DNA of 37,718 bases from Methanothrix sp049663825 (GCA_049663825.1 JBATEC010000235.1:1-37718), one strand, 5' to 3'. Shown: positions 16,154 to 24,156, counted from the first letter of the stretch. Translations and numbers: made by a program. Notes: a model not told the origin generated them from the letters alone.

Positions 16154-16690
16154 TTACTGCATGCCCAAGCGTTCCTTTATCGCTCGGACATCGGCCTGTA
16201 CCTGTCTAAGAGTCATCCCATATCCTGGTTGAATGTCCTCTCTCAAGCCTTTAATTTCTTCGAACGTCGCGTCTGTGGTTTTCCGCACCGCTTTGATCTC
16301 ATTCAGGATTTGCGGAGCCACGGAGGTATTCTTCCTTACTTCATACATGCTGTCTCTTAGATCAAGAAGTACGGGGATAGCCTTGTTCAATTGGACTGTG
16401 GCGCAGAACTGAGCATACTCTCCAATTTTCATGACTTCTCCCTCGAAGTCATCAAAGACTATATTTGACACTTCCGAGCGAGCGGGGCGCTCGGTCTCTA
16501 CCTGGTTACAAAATGCTTTGATTGCCGCTTCGTCACCATCTGCAAAGACTACGACTTCTTGGCATTCGCTGCTTTTTATATTGTGTGCCTCGAACATTCT
16601 GATTCTGTTGGACATGGCGATGCCCAACAGGAGGTATCTGTAGCCCACGTCATGCACATTAGGACCGATAATCTTGAGTTTCAGTTTCAT
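16154..16690 (-). CDS. Acylphosphatase-like domain fused to a helical C-terminus
   Basis: A 178-residue protein. Residues 1-95 resemble an acylphosphatase fold: KIIGPNVHDVGYRYLL with the phosphate-binding Arg at 18, Asn37 as a candidate for the second catalytic residue, and VVVFADGDEAAIKAFCNQVE. The usual GxVQGVGFR loop is changed to GPNVHDVGYR. The second half (about 105-178) is polar and helical (MYEVRKNTSVAPQILNEIKAVRK and later RQVQADVRAIKERLG), suggesting a coiled coil and oligomerisation. Enzymatic activity is uncertain given the altered loop. Confidence 0.7.
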   Translation of the reverse strand: MKLKLKIIGPNVHDVGYRYLLLGIAMSNRIRMFEAHNIKSSECQEVVVFADGDEAAIKAFCNQVETERPARSEVSNIVFDDFEGEVMKIGEYAQFCATVQLNKAIPVLLDLRDSMYEVRKNTSVAPQILNEIKAVRKTTDATFEEIKGLREDIQPGYGMTLRQVQADVRAIKERLGMQ

Positions 16691-16777
16691 GTTCGTATCT
16701 CAGTATGTGTTCGTTGGGATATTTGGCTGTTTCCTTGAGTAACTGAAGGACCCAGATCAGTCGTCTCACGACCCGTC

Positions 16778-17605
16778 TCACGTCAGCTTGCTCTTCACCT
16801 TGGCGTAAAACCCGTCCCTGGCCGCCACTTTCACAAACCGCGCCGGGGTTTTGGCCTTGCTTATGACCACCTTATCCTTGGAAGATATTGTGGTCGAGCT
16901 CTGGCCGTCTACGACAACCAGTGCCTCCTTGTCCGGCAGCTTGAGCTGGACCTTGATCTCGCTGTCTCCCGGAATCACCCAGGGTCGAGAGGAGAGCTTG
17001 AAGGGAGCCATAGGGACCAGCACAATGGCATCCACCCTGGGATCGACGATGGGCCCGCCTGCGGACATGGCATAGGCTGTAGAGCCGGTGGCAGTGGCAA
17101 TGATAACCCCGTCCGCCCGGAAATCCTCCATGAGCGACCCGTCCACTATGATCTCAAACTCAATCATCTTGGCCGGGCTGGCAGTTAAAAAGGCGATCTC
17201 ATTGGTAGCACAGGGCAGGCAAACGCCGTTAATGAGCAACTTCAGGCGGGAGCGTTCATCCACGTCAAAGCCCGACAGGAGCCTTTTTAGAGTCTCAATT
17301 GCGTCTTTCGGCTCCACATCCACCAGAAAGCCGAGCGTACCCATGTTTATTCCCAGAATTGGTGCCGGATCGACCATCTTGTGAATGGTGCGCAGAATTG
17401 TTCCGTCTCCCCCTACCGAGACTATGAAGTCCACCTTCTGCTGCTCCATCTCCGCTACGCTCGTGCCAGGCCTGCCGATTTGTAGTGCCAGATCCTCATC
17501 CACGAAGGTCTCTGTGCCCCTTCCAACACACTCGATCTGATCGATGAGCATCTTTGCCAGACGAGCCGACTTTGGCTGCTGCCGGGAGACAAAGCCGATC
17601 TTAAT
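16778..17605 (-). CDS. nadK: NAD kinase, probable ATT start
   Basis: Phosphorylates NAD to NADP. With an ATT start at 17605 the product is 275 residues. The first strand is IKIGFVSRQQPK; GGDGT (ATP/metal site) is at 65-69, TNEIAF follows near 136, and ATGSTAYAMSAGGP is the conserved NAD-binding block. The first ATG in frame (17551) would remove the first beta strand. Between the in-frame TAG at 17620-17618 and that ATG there is no ATG, GTG or TTG, yet AGGAGG lies eight bases before ATT, so ATT is the best start. It overlaps the phosphatase stop (ATTAA). The neighbour matches the partner domain fused to NAD kinase in Methanocaldococcus MJ0917. Confidence 0.9.
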   Translation of the reverse strand: MKIGFVSRQQPKSARLAKMLIDQIECVGRGTETFVDEDLALQIGRPGTSVAEMEQQKVDFIVSVGGDGTILRTIHKMVDPAPILGINMGTLGFLVDVEPKDAIETLKRLLSGFDVDERSRLKLLINGVCLPCATNEIAFLTASPAKMIEFEIIVDGSLMEDFRADGVIIATATGSTAYAMSAGGPIVDPRVDAIVLVPMAPFKLSSRPWVIPGDSEIKVQLKLPDKEALVVVDGQSSTTISSKDKVVISKAKTPARFVKVAARDGFYAKVKSKLT

Positions 17606-18419
17606 TTTGGCCGCCTCCTATGAGCTTGAGCAGCTCTGCGTGCTGCAATCCATTAGATCCAATTAAGTCCCTCTTCTGCCACATGTTGCAGTCCAATTGA
17701 AGCGCGTTTCCTGATCCGTCTGTGACCACTCCCCCCGCTTCCTCCAGGATGATCTTTCCAGCGGCGATGTCCACCACCCTCATCATGCCCCGCAGGTCCA
17801 CGAAGGCATCCAGCCGTCCGGAAGCGACGAGCGCCATCTCAAGGGAGGTGCTGCCCAGGGTGCGAATGCGGCGCACAGTGTCGCCGATGGCCGCAATCCT
17901 GCCGGTATGGGGCCGCAGGGTGTAAGCGGAGATGCTGAAATTGGAGAGGTTCTCATTGGATGAGACATGCAGGCGGCCTCCCGGTCGAGCATATGCACCC
18001 CGGCCGGCCTCTGCATAGAAGCTTGTCCCGGCCGCCAGGTCGCAGATATAGCCGAAATGAAAATCGCCCCGGCTCAGGTATATCGATACGGAGTAGAAGG
18101 GAATGCCGGAGATGGCATTGAATGTGCCGTCCAGGGGATCGAGGTGCAGGAAATAGTCCGGTTTCTCGCCGATGGTGACCTCGCCGATCTCCTCGCTGAG
18201 CACCCTAAAGCTCAGGCCCGAGGCGCGCAGCGTGTCGAGAACTGCATTCTCTGCGGCCCGGTCGATTTGCTTGGTGGGTGTGCCGTCCGCACCCATCTTC
18301 ACCATCAGGCCGCCGGCTGTCGTGCCTGCCATATCTTCCACTGCCGCAGCCACGGCTTTGGCTGCATTGTCGCACAGTATTTTTAAATCGCTGCCTTGGG
18401 AGGAAAGTCGCTCGCTCAT
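17601..18419 (-). CDS. Inositol monophosphatase-family phosphatase (FBPase/IMPase/NADP phosphatase type)
   Basis: A 272-residue metal-dependent phosphatase. Visible motifs: GADGTPTKQIDRAAE, LSEEIGE (metal ligand Glu), the lithium-sensitive phosphatase signature DPLDGTFNAISGIPFYSVS near residue 92, and VVDIAAGKIILEEAGG toward the C-terminus. Archaeal members hydrolyse inositol-1-phosphate and fructose-1,6-bisphosphate, and some act on NADP. I start at ATG 18419: GGAAAGGG lies directly before it, and CTTTTATA at about 18442-18449 is a suitable box A. Its stop overlaps the ATT start of NAD kinase, which suggests joint control of NADP level. Confidence 0.92.
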   Translation of the reverse strand: MSERLSSQGSDLKILCDNAAKAVAAAVEDMAGTTAGGLMVKMGADGTPTKQIDRAAENAVLDTLRASGLSFRVLSEEIGEVTIGEKPDYFLHLDPLDGTFNAISGIPFYSVSIYLSRGDFHFGYICDLAAGTSFYAEAGRGAYARPGGRLHVSSNENLSNFSISAYTLRPHTGRIAAIGDTVRRIRTLGSTSLEMALVASGRLDAFVDLRGMMRVVDIAAGKIILEEAGGVVTDGSGNALQLDCNMWQKRDLIGSNGLQHAELLKLIGGGQN

Positions 18420-18515
18420 CCCTTTCCCACAGGCATGCCCACTATAAAAGTTTCTCACTTGAGATTAAAAAGCTTTATTAAATGCCAGCTTGCAGCATGC
18501 TATCACGTAACAATC

Positions 18516-18626
18516 ATGGAGGGATTCTATTTGATCATTGGTTTACCTACTGATACCTTTATTGGAGTCATAATTGTGCCCGTTGCTATCTCACTATTGC
18601 TCTTGATATGGGCTCTTCGGTGGTGA
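18516..18626 (+). CDS. 36-residue single-helix membrane peptide upstream of the symporter
   Basis: ATG 18516 opens a 36-residue frame consisting mostly of one hydrophobic helix (LIIGLPTDTFIGVIIVPVAI continuing to LLLLIWALRW). Its last codons overlap the start of the symporter (stop TGA at 18624-18626). A box A-like TTTATTAAAT at 18473-18482 would start transcription about 10 bases before this ATG and about 100 bases before the symporter, so the small frame occupies the leader of that message. Bacterial SSS permeases are often preceded by small membrane partners (YjcH before ActP, YhdT before PanF); this could be an archaeal counterpart. No homology is claimed. Confidence 0.55.
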   Translation: MEGFYLIIGLPTDTFIGVIIVPVAISLLLLIWALRW

Positions 18627-20164
18627 TTGGCTTGGACTTTATTGGAACCATAATAATAGTATTATATTTTGTTGGCCTGGTGGCCATCGGAGCCATAGCC
18701 TCAAAGAAGATCAAGAACTCAGAGGATTTCCTGGTAGCAGGAAGAAATCTGGGCTTTTGGACCTTTACTCTACTGATTGTGGCCAGCATCTGCAGCGGCA
18801 TGACCATCCTTGGCGTTGCCGGTCTCGGTTATGCCACCGGCTGGCCCAGCATCTGGGAGCAGATCTTCGTACCGCTCTCGGCTGCGGTCTGCATACTGTT
18901 CTTCGGAACCAAGCTGCACTCCGTTGCCTCCAGAACGGGCTACGTGACGGTGCAAGACTACTTCGCTCACCGATTCTACAGCCCGAGAGGCATTCGCGGC
19001 ACCTCGGCGATAATCGGCGTCCTCATCTCCATCATCTACCTGGTGGGGCAGTACATCTCCATAAGCATGGTCTTGTCCTGGCTCTTCAAGATCCCCTATG
19101 AGTGGTCTTTAGTGATTGGAGCGGTCATTGTCATGGCCTACACCATCCTTGGCGGCCTTTACGCCATAGGCATGGCCTCCCTGGTGCAGGGAATAATGAT
19201 ACTGGCCGGAGTCTTGCTCGTGGGCCCGGTGGTCATTTCCGCCGCTGGGGGATTGGAGCACGTCAACCTTGTCCTGGCGGGCATAGATGTGAACATGACC
19301 CATCTCTGGTATCCGCAGGTGCATCCGCCCTACGCCAAGTACGCCTTCATGACGCCCGAGTATCTGGTGTCGTTCTTCTTCCTGCTCGCCTTCGGGCTGG
19401 CGGCAGCACCGCACGTAGTGAACAACGTCCTGGCGGCAAGAGATGTCAAGTACTTCAAGTGGGCGCCTCTGGCAGCTTTCGTCGTCTATGCCGTGATCAT
19501 GTACCTGTGCAAGATCGCCGGATTTGCGGCTTTATCCATGGTCAGCGAAAAAATGATCGCGCTGCCCACTGGTGTCGCCAATCCATCAGACTACAGCTTC
19601 ATTGTGGCAGCGGAGTATGTATTCCCGGCCCTTTTCGCGCCAATTGTGGCCATAATAGTATTATCGGCAGTCATGTCCACCACGGACCGGCTCATGCTGA
19701 CCATCGGCAGCTACGTGAGCTGGGATGTCTACAAGCAGTTCGTCAATAAGGATGCCTCTGAGAAGTCGATCACCCTTCTCAGCCGGGTGGCCATTGGGCT
19801 TTCCACAGTCATTACGCTTTATCTGGCCTGGTCCAATCCTCCGGAGCTTTTGGCCTGGCTGATCTGGATGGCCATCGGCGTGATGCTGGCCTGCTTTGTA
19901 ACGCCCCTGTTTGCCGGACTGTACTGGCGGCGGGCGACGCGCGAGGGAGCTTTAGCCTCTATGATCTTGGGGCTGGTGGGTGTATTTGCCTTCAGCTATT
20001 ACGCCAAGTTCATCGCACCCATGCCCATGCATCCCAGCATATACGGATTTGCGATATCTGTGGCTGCTATGATTATAGTCAGCCTGATGACTAAAAAACC
20101 GTCCGAGAAGTTGCTGGACGAGACGAGCACCGGCATGTTCATCCGGGATCGCAAGAAGGCCTGA
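18608..20164 (+). CDS. Sodium:solute symporter (SSS family)
   Basis: A 518-residue permease with about 13 helices. SSS hallmarks are ASKKIKNSEDFLVAGRNLGFW after helix 1, GYATGWPSIWEQ, the family signature region around TILGGLYAIGMASLVQGIMI, and AAEYVFPALFAPIVAIIVLSAVMSTTDRLML, with the helix-8 residues (SAVMSTTD) usually forming the Na2 site. The substrate cannot be read. In an acetate-using methanogen an organic acid such as acetate is a fair guess, as bacterial ActP belongs to this family. Starts at ATG 18608, GTG 18620 or GTG 18623 are possible; none has a clear ribosome-binding site, which suggests coupling to the overlapping upstream peptide. Confidence 0.9.
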   Translation: MGSSVVIGLDFIGTIIIVLYFVGLVAIGAIASKKIKNSEDFLVAGRNLGFWTFTLLIVASICSGMTILGVAGLGYATGWPSIWEQIFVPLSAAVCILFFGTKLHSVASRTGYVTVQDYFAHRFYSPRGIRGTSAIIGVLISIIYLVGQYISISMVLSWLFKIPYEWSLVIGAVIVMAYTILGGLYAIGMASLVQGIMILAGVLLVGPVVISAAGGLEHVNLVLAGIDVNMTHLWYPQVHPPYAKYAFMTPEYLVSFFFLLAFGLAAAPHVVNNVLAARDVKYFKWAPLAAFVVYAVIMYLCKIAGFAALSMVSEKMIALPTGVANPSDYSFIVAAEYVFPALFAPIVAIIVLSAVMSTTDRLMLTIGSYVSWDVYKQFVNKDASEKSITLLSRVAIGLSTVITLYLAWSNPPELLAWLIWMAIGVMLACFVTPLFAGLYWRRATREGALASMILGLVGVFAFSYYAKFIAPMPMHPSIYGFAISVAAMIIVSLMTKKPSEKLLDETSTGMFIRDRKKA

Positions 20165-20349
20165 GCCGAAAAATCCGGCCAGGCGACTTTTTTTGACATA
20201 ATACACCGCAGCTTGCTGCGCAGGATTGCCGCGGTTTCGCTCTTTCTCATGTTTCATTGATTGGTGTTTAGAATCAAAGGTTTCGGGGCTGCACCTCTAA
20301 GGCATAGGAGCGATAAGATCTAATATGACGAGGAGATAGTGAAGGGGCA

Positions 20350-20423
20350 GGGCCCGTGGTCTAGCTGGTTATGACATCGCCCTTACACGGCGGGGATCAC
20401 GCGTTCGAATCGCGTCGGGCCCA
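20350..20423 (+). tRNA. tRNA-Val (TAC anticodon)
   Basis: A complete cloverleaf of 74 bases. Acceptor GGGCCCG pairs with CGGGCCC, the anticodon stem TCGCC pairs with GGCGG around the loop CTTACAC (anticodon TAC), the T arm is ACGCG-TTCGAAT-CGCGT, and the discriminator base is A. No CCA is encoded and no intron is present. A box A-like TCTAATATG lies about 30 bases upstream. The 185 bases between the symporter and this gene contain a weak GCCG/CGGC hairpin with a T-run near 20189 and no gene. Confidence 0.97.
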
Positions 20424-20456
20424 TAATTATCAATTGTTTTTGCTGTTCGTTAAAAT

Positions 20457-21701
20457 TCAGAACACGAAAAGGGCAACGAGCCCCATCAGTACCGTTGGCA
20501 GAAATATTTTCGCGATCTCGTTGCCAAATTCCTTTGTCCCCAGCACGTAGGCTATGCAGAGTTTGACCAGGGTGTTGGTTATGGCGGCCAGGGTAATGGT
20601 GGTGACTGCCACGGCGGGAACGACCGTCGACTTGGCCAGAGAGGCCATGGTCAGAACGATGGCATCGACATCAGCCAGGCCGGAGACAATGCCTGCCGCA
20701 TAAAGTCCCGCATCTCCGAAGTAAACGTTGGCCAGCTTGGAGATGATCAGCACAAAGGCGAAGAAAGCGCCGAACTTCAGTGCGGGTATGATGCGAAAGG
20801 GATCTTTCACCTTCACATCTTTTCCCTGTTGGGCATTCTTTCTGACCAGCAGGTAGGCCAAAGATGAGCCCACCAGGGTCATGAGCAGCAGATGAGGCAG
20901 AAGTGCGAAGAAGAGATCCCTGTTTACTAACAGCACGATGAAGAGAATTCTGGGGAACATGGTGCAGCTCGCGATGGCCGTGGCAAAGACTGCCGAGGGT
21001 AGTATCTTCGGGCTCTCCTTTACCTCCGCAGCCATGGAAGAGGTGACGGCTGTGCTGGAAACCAGGCCGCCTAAAATGCCCGTAAGGGCGAGGCCCCTCT
21101 CTGCGCCCAGGAGGCGAATCGCGACGTAGCCCGCGTAGCCGATGAGGCTCACCAGCACCACGAAGAGCCAGATCTGGCGGGGATTGAGCACCCCCCAGGG
21201 GCCAAGGGGCGTCTCGGGCAAGAGCGGATAGATGACCAGGGCGATTATGCCCATCTTGAGGGTATCGAGCAAATCAGTCTCGCTCAGCACTTCCACGTAG
21301 TGATGAGTTATTTTTCGCGTGGCCAGAACCCATGTAGTGATGATGGATAGGGCCACCGCCAGGAGAATGCTATCGGGAAATCCAGTCAGCATTCCCAGGG
21401 CAAAGGTGACGACAGCGGCTACGGCTGCAGTAAAATCGACTCTGCCCAGAGTGCTGATCGAAGACGCATATCCTACGGCTACGAGGATGGTGAAGGTGGC
21501 CATGGATGCGATGGCAAAGCCGGAGCCGAAATGGACTGCGAGAGATGAGCACAAAGATCCCAGCAGAGCGATCAAGACGAAGGTGCGAAGGCCTGCCACG
21601 CCCCGTACCTTATCCTCAACCAACCGGCGCTGGCGCTCCGTGCCGATGAGAGCGCCTATTAGCAGGGCGATGAGAAAAGGGTAGATATCGGCAAAGTCCA
21701 T
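20457..21701 (-). CDS. MgtC/SapB and DUF4010 domain membrane protein
   Basis: A 414-residue membrane protein with about 12 helices. The N-terminal 140 residues match the MgtC/SapB membrane domain (LIALLIGALIGTERQRR, GVAGLRTFVLIALLGSL, GFAIASMATFTILVAVGYA). The C-terminal DUF4010 part includes LTGILGGLVSSTAVTSSMA, FGDAGLYAAGIVSGLADVDAI and TNTLVKLCIAYVLG. The function of the fused form is unproven; MgtC proteins are tied to magnesium limitation and membrane potential. A minus-strand CTATTAACC about 27 bases before ATG 21701 suggests a leaderless message. Confidence 0.88.
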   Translation of the reverse strand: MDFADIYPFLIALLIGALIGTERQRRLVEDKVRGVAGLRTFVLIALLGSLCSSLAVHFGSGFAIASMATFTILVAVGYASSISTLGRVDFTAAVAAVVTFALGMLTGFPDSILLAVALSIITTWVLATRKITHHYVEVLSETDLLDTLKMGIIALVIYPLLPETPLGPWGVLNPRQIWLFVVLVSLIGYAGYVAIRLLGAERGLALTGILGGLVSSTAVTSSMAAEVKESPKILPSAVFATAIASCTMFPRILFIVLLVNRDLFFALLPHLLLMTLVGSSLAYLLVRKNAQQGKDVKVKDPFRIIPALKFGAFFAFVLIISKLANVYFGDAGLYAAGIVSGLADVDAIVLTMASLAKSTVVPAVAVTTITLAAITNTLVKLCIAYVLGTKEFGNEIAKIFLPTVLMGLVALFVF

Positions 21702-21742
21702 TGTGCATTTTTTGTTATTATCTGGTTAATAGACTTTGGCTT

Positions 21743-21757
21743 TCGATGCTGCATCGA
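21743..21757. promoter_or_regulatory. 15-base palindrome upstream of the DUF4010 gene
   Basis: TCGATGC-T-GCATCGA is a perfect seven-base inverted repeat with one central base. It lies about 15 bases upstream of the probable box A of the MgtC/DUF4010 gene, a position that would suit an activator. The remainder of the 186-base gap is GC-rich, with a CCGTCT/AGACGG hairpin near 21811-21830, and no gene is seen. Confidence 0.35.
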
Positions 21758-21887
21758 GATAGTTCTCAGAAGAGCGGCCGAAAAATCCCGCGCGTGCGAA
21801 CGTGCTTTGCCCGTCTCCGCGCGAAGACGGACCGCGTGCGGCGTCCTTGAAAGAAGAGGCTTATGCCTACCTAAGGTGGCGGCTCTC

Positions 21888-23081
21888 TCACAGGATTGCA
21901 TAAGGTACCCACTGGTAGGTATCATTATCCTTCTTCAGATTGGCTAAGGTATAAGGCACATTTTTTAAATCACCAGCTTCATTTAGATCCATCCATCCAA
22001 ATTCGCCTCGATATCTTCCGGCAACCACGGGAAATGCCTGCTTGAATGCGTTTGCATCATCTGAGCCTGTTACCAGATATGTATAAGCAATAATCCAAAG
22101 CGCATCATAATCATTGGCCACCAAAGAACTGGCCTCGCGTCCTGTTTCATTGAAGATTGCCTTCTTGATTTGCTCATATTTGGGTCCGGACATTCCCCCG
22201 TATACTGGAGAGAGGAAATGCACCGAAAACGCGAATTCTGATGCATTCTTATTCTGACTTACTGCCGCTGCAGAGAGATCGTTGCCGTACCACCTAACTT
22301 CAGAGAGCACTGGGTCACCGGCAGCTTGGGAAAAGATGGTGACGATTTCATCGAAAGCTGAAACATAGACTGCCACATAGTCAGCGCCGTTGCCATTAAC
22401 AGCACGTCTCACCTCGGAACGGAGGAGATTCAAATGACTTGAGAAGTTCGTGGTCTGAGGATCGTAGCGCACAGCCTCCTGCATTATTCTGCCATCTCGC
22501 CCAAACTCACGCTTGGTGGCGTCGAGCATGCCATCGGCCCATAGATCGCTTCGAGCCAACGGAATAAGTACTTTTATGCCGTCCCTTTGTATCAGAAATG
22601 CCAATAAATGCGCCAAAGTGGCATCATCGGGTACGAGTCTGAAGGTCGTGTCGTTTCTAATGGCAAGAGAAGGCGCTGTGCTGGCACAACTTACCAGGAT
22701 GATTCCGTTTTGATTGGCATATTCCTGCACATTGGCCAGAGATTGGCTTTCCTCAGGCCCTACCATAATACTTATTCCCTGTGCCTGCAGCGTTTTCAGG
22801 GCTTCGAGGGTTATGTAGGGGTCGGTCCGTGTGTCCTCAACGATCACACTAACCCGGATCGTTCTGCCCAGGTCGGAGAAGAGCTTGTTAATATCAGCCT
22901 CAGCAATCTCCAGTGCTATCTGAGCTGATATTCCGTAGTTGCTGCTATCTCCATGAAGGGGCAGAAGAGCACCGACGGTTAGAACACTTTCTGGCAGTTG
23001 CGGCGAGAGCGGAGAATTTTCTGCAGTACCAATACATGTGATCACTGCAATGAAAATCAGAGCTATGATCTGCCTCCTCAT
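21888..23081 (-). CDS. Branched-chain amino acid-type solute-binding protein (orphan)
   Basis: A 397-residue exported protein. The signal peptide is at residues 1-20 (MRRQIIALIFIAVITCIGTA). The mature part is a type I periplasmic-binding fold of the LivJ/amide-urea group: TVGALLPLHGDSSNYG at the start, IEVAEADIN-like helix, VIVEDTRTDPYITLEALKTL, IMVGPEESQSLANVQEYA, GIILVSCASTAPSL, and YDALWIIAYTYLV near the end. The canonical ligand-binding Ser/Thr loop after PEES appears intact. No permease or ATPase gene is adjacent, so it may serve a distant transporter or act as a receptor. The start codon lies within a 24-base palindrome. Confidence 0.85.
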   Translation of the reverse strand: MRRQIIALIFIAVITCIGTAENSPLSPQLPESVLTVGALLPLHGDSSNYGISAQIALEIAEADINKLFSDLGRTIRVSVIVEDTRTDPYITLEALKTLQAQGISIMVGPEESQSLANVQEYANQNGIILVSCASTAPSLAIRNDTTFRLVPDDATLAHLLAFLIQRDGIKVLIPLARSDLWADGMLDATKREFGRDGRIMQEAVRYDPQTTNFSSHLNLLRSEVRRAVNGNGADYVAVYVSAFDEIVTIFSQAAGDPVLSEVRWYGNDLSAAAVSQNKNASEFAFSVHFLSPVYGGMSGPKYEQIKKAIFNETGREASSLVANDYDALWIIAYTYLVTGSDDANAFKQAFPVVAGRYRGEFGWMDLNEAGDLKNVPYTLANLKKDNDTYQWVPYAIL

Positions 23082-23103
23082 AATAATAACTCGTTATTAT
23101 TAT
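23080..23103. promoter_or_regulatory. 24-base A/T-rich palindrome at the binding-protein start
   Basis: ATAATAATAAC and GTTATTATTAT are perfect 11-base inverted repeats with a two-base centre. The repeat overlaps the ATG at 23081, and a minus-strand box A candidate (CTTAAATCC) lies about 10 bases beyond it, so transcription would start within the palindrome. This fits a repressor operator. Low sequence complexity weakens the case. Confidence 0.45.
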
Positions 23104-23218
23104 TTGGATTTAAGTTTAACTGCTTTGCATGCAATCTCATCCTGCCTGGATTGTCAGATATTTATAAGCCACTAACATCAGCCAAGTTTAAAAGCGATGC
23201 ATATCATATCTATTCGAG

Positions 23219-23881
23219 ATGGAACGGCAAAGAGCTGCGACTTGCATTTCTATTCTTGAGGAGCAATACGGCATCCCCCATCCTGATGAAAGGGATCCCG
23301 TAGATCTGCTGATCATGACCATCCTCTCTCAGAACACCAGCGATACCAACAGTTTGCGAGCCTTTGCCATCTTGAAGAGTGCTTTTTGCACTTACGAGGA
23401 GATTCTCGCAGCACCAGTAGAAGCTGTGGCAGATGCGATTCGCGCGGGTGGCCTGGCGGATATAAAGGCCCGGCGCATAAAAGAGGCGCTTTCCAGAATT
23501 AAGCAGGATGCAGGGGCGATCACCCTCATCTTTCTGGCGGATCTGAAAAAGGATGAGGCCATGGCATATCTGCTTTCCCTGCCAGGCGTGGGGCCCAAGA
23601 CGGCGTCCGTGGTGCTCCTATTCGCCTTTGGCATGCCCTTCCTGCCTGTGGACACGCATGTCTATCGCGTCTCGCGCCGGTTGGGGCTGCTGGCCGAAGA
23701 TGTCAGGCTGGAGAAGGCACAGCCGATTTTAGAGCGGATCGTTCCTGCTGAGAAGTATCTCTCCTTGCATTTGAACCTGATAACGCACGGCAGGCTCATT
23801 TGCCGGGCGCGAGGGCCAAAACATGATGAATGTTCCCTGCACTGTTGGTGCGACTATTACTTGCAGGGCCAAAAGCCTTAA
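23219..23881 (+). CDS. nth: Endonuclease III family DNA glycosylase/AP lyase
   Basis: A 220-residue base-excision enzyme for oxidised pyrimidines. The helix-hairpin-helix LPGVGPKTAS is at 121-130 with catalytic Lys127, and catalytic Asp145 is in PVDTHVYRVSRRLG. The C-terminal iron-sulfur loop is unusual: the canonical C-x6-C-x2-C-x5-C reads C195-x6-H202-x2-C205-x5-C211, so the second ligand is His, while an extra Cys209 lies within the last spacer. Box A GTTTAAAA at about 23186-23193 implies a leaderless transcript from ATG 23219. tRNA-Glu follows 28 bases downstream. Confidence 0.92.
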   Translation: MERQRAATCISILEEQYGIPHPDERDPVDLLIMTILSQNTSDTNSLRAFAILKSAFCTYEEILAAPVEAVADAIRAGGLADIKARRIKEALSRIKQDAGAITLIFLADLKKDEAMAYLLSLPGVGPKTASVVLLFAFGMPFLPVDTHVYRVSRRLGLLAEDVRLEKAQPILERIVPAEKYLSLHLNLITHGRLICRARGPKHDECSLHCWCDYYLQGQKP

Positions 23882-23909
23882 ATGATAGTAAAAACCACCC
23901 AAAGTCCGC

Positions 23910-23984
23910 GCTCCTGTAGTGTAGCTCGGCCAATCATGAAGGACTCTCACTCCTTCGACTCGGGTTCAAATCCCGACGGGAGCA
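23910..23984 (+). tRNA. tRNA-Glu (CTC anticodon)
   Basis: A complete cloverleaf of 75 bases. Acceptor GCTCCTG pairs with CGGGAGC (one G-T pair), the anticodon stem AAGGA pairs with TCCTT around CTCTCAC (anticodon CTC), the T arm is TCGGG-TTCAAAT-CCCGA, and the discriminator is A. No intron and no encoded CCA. Short T-runs follow. The next 170 bases hold an ACCAAG/CTTGGT hairpin at 24038-24060 and no gene. Confidence 0.95.
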
Positions 23985-24156
23985 TCATTTTTACCGGTCA
24001 AAATTCCGTTTTTGGATGCAAATTCCATGTAAATAAAACCAAGTTTCAAGGATTCTTGGTTGAAGTGGGTAATAAAAGCACCTAATTTTTCAAATAGTAT
24101 GAGTTTCATTTATGGTTAGTGATGAGCAAGAATATTGGGATCTGAGGGAATAAATC

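Noticed and set aside
19102..19749. 215-codon plus-strand frame inside the symporter gene
   Set aside because: It is the +1 shadow of the symporter and its product has no membrane helices or recognisable domain.
18608..20164. Calling the symporter an acetate permease
   Set aside because: The family covers many substrates and no substrate-specific motif is readable; acetate is only a contextual guess.
24038..24060. ACCAAG/CTTGGT hairpin after tRNA-Glu as a riboswitch or regulatory RNA
   Set aside because: A single six-base stem in AT-rich DNA is expected by chance and no further structure is visible.
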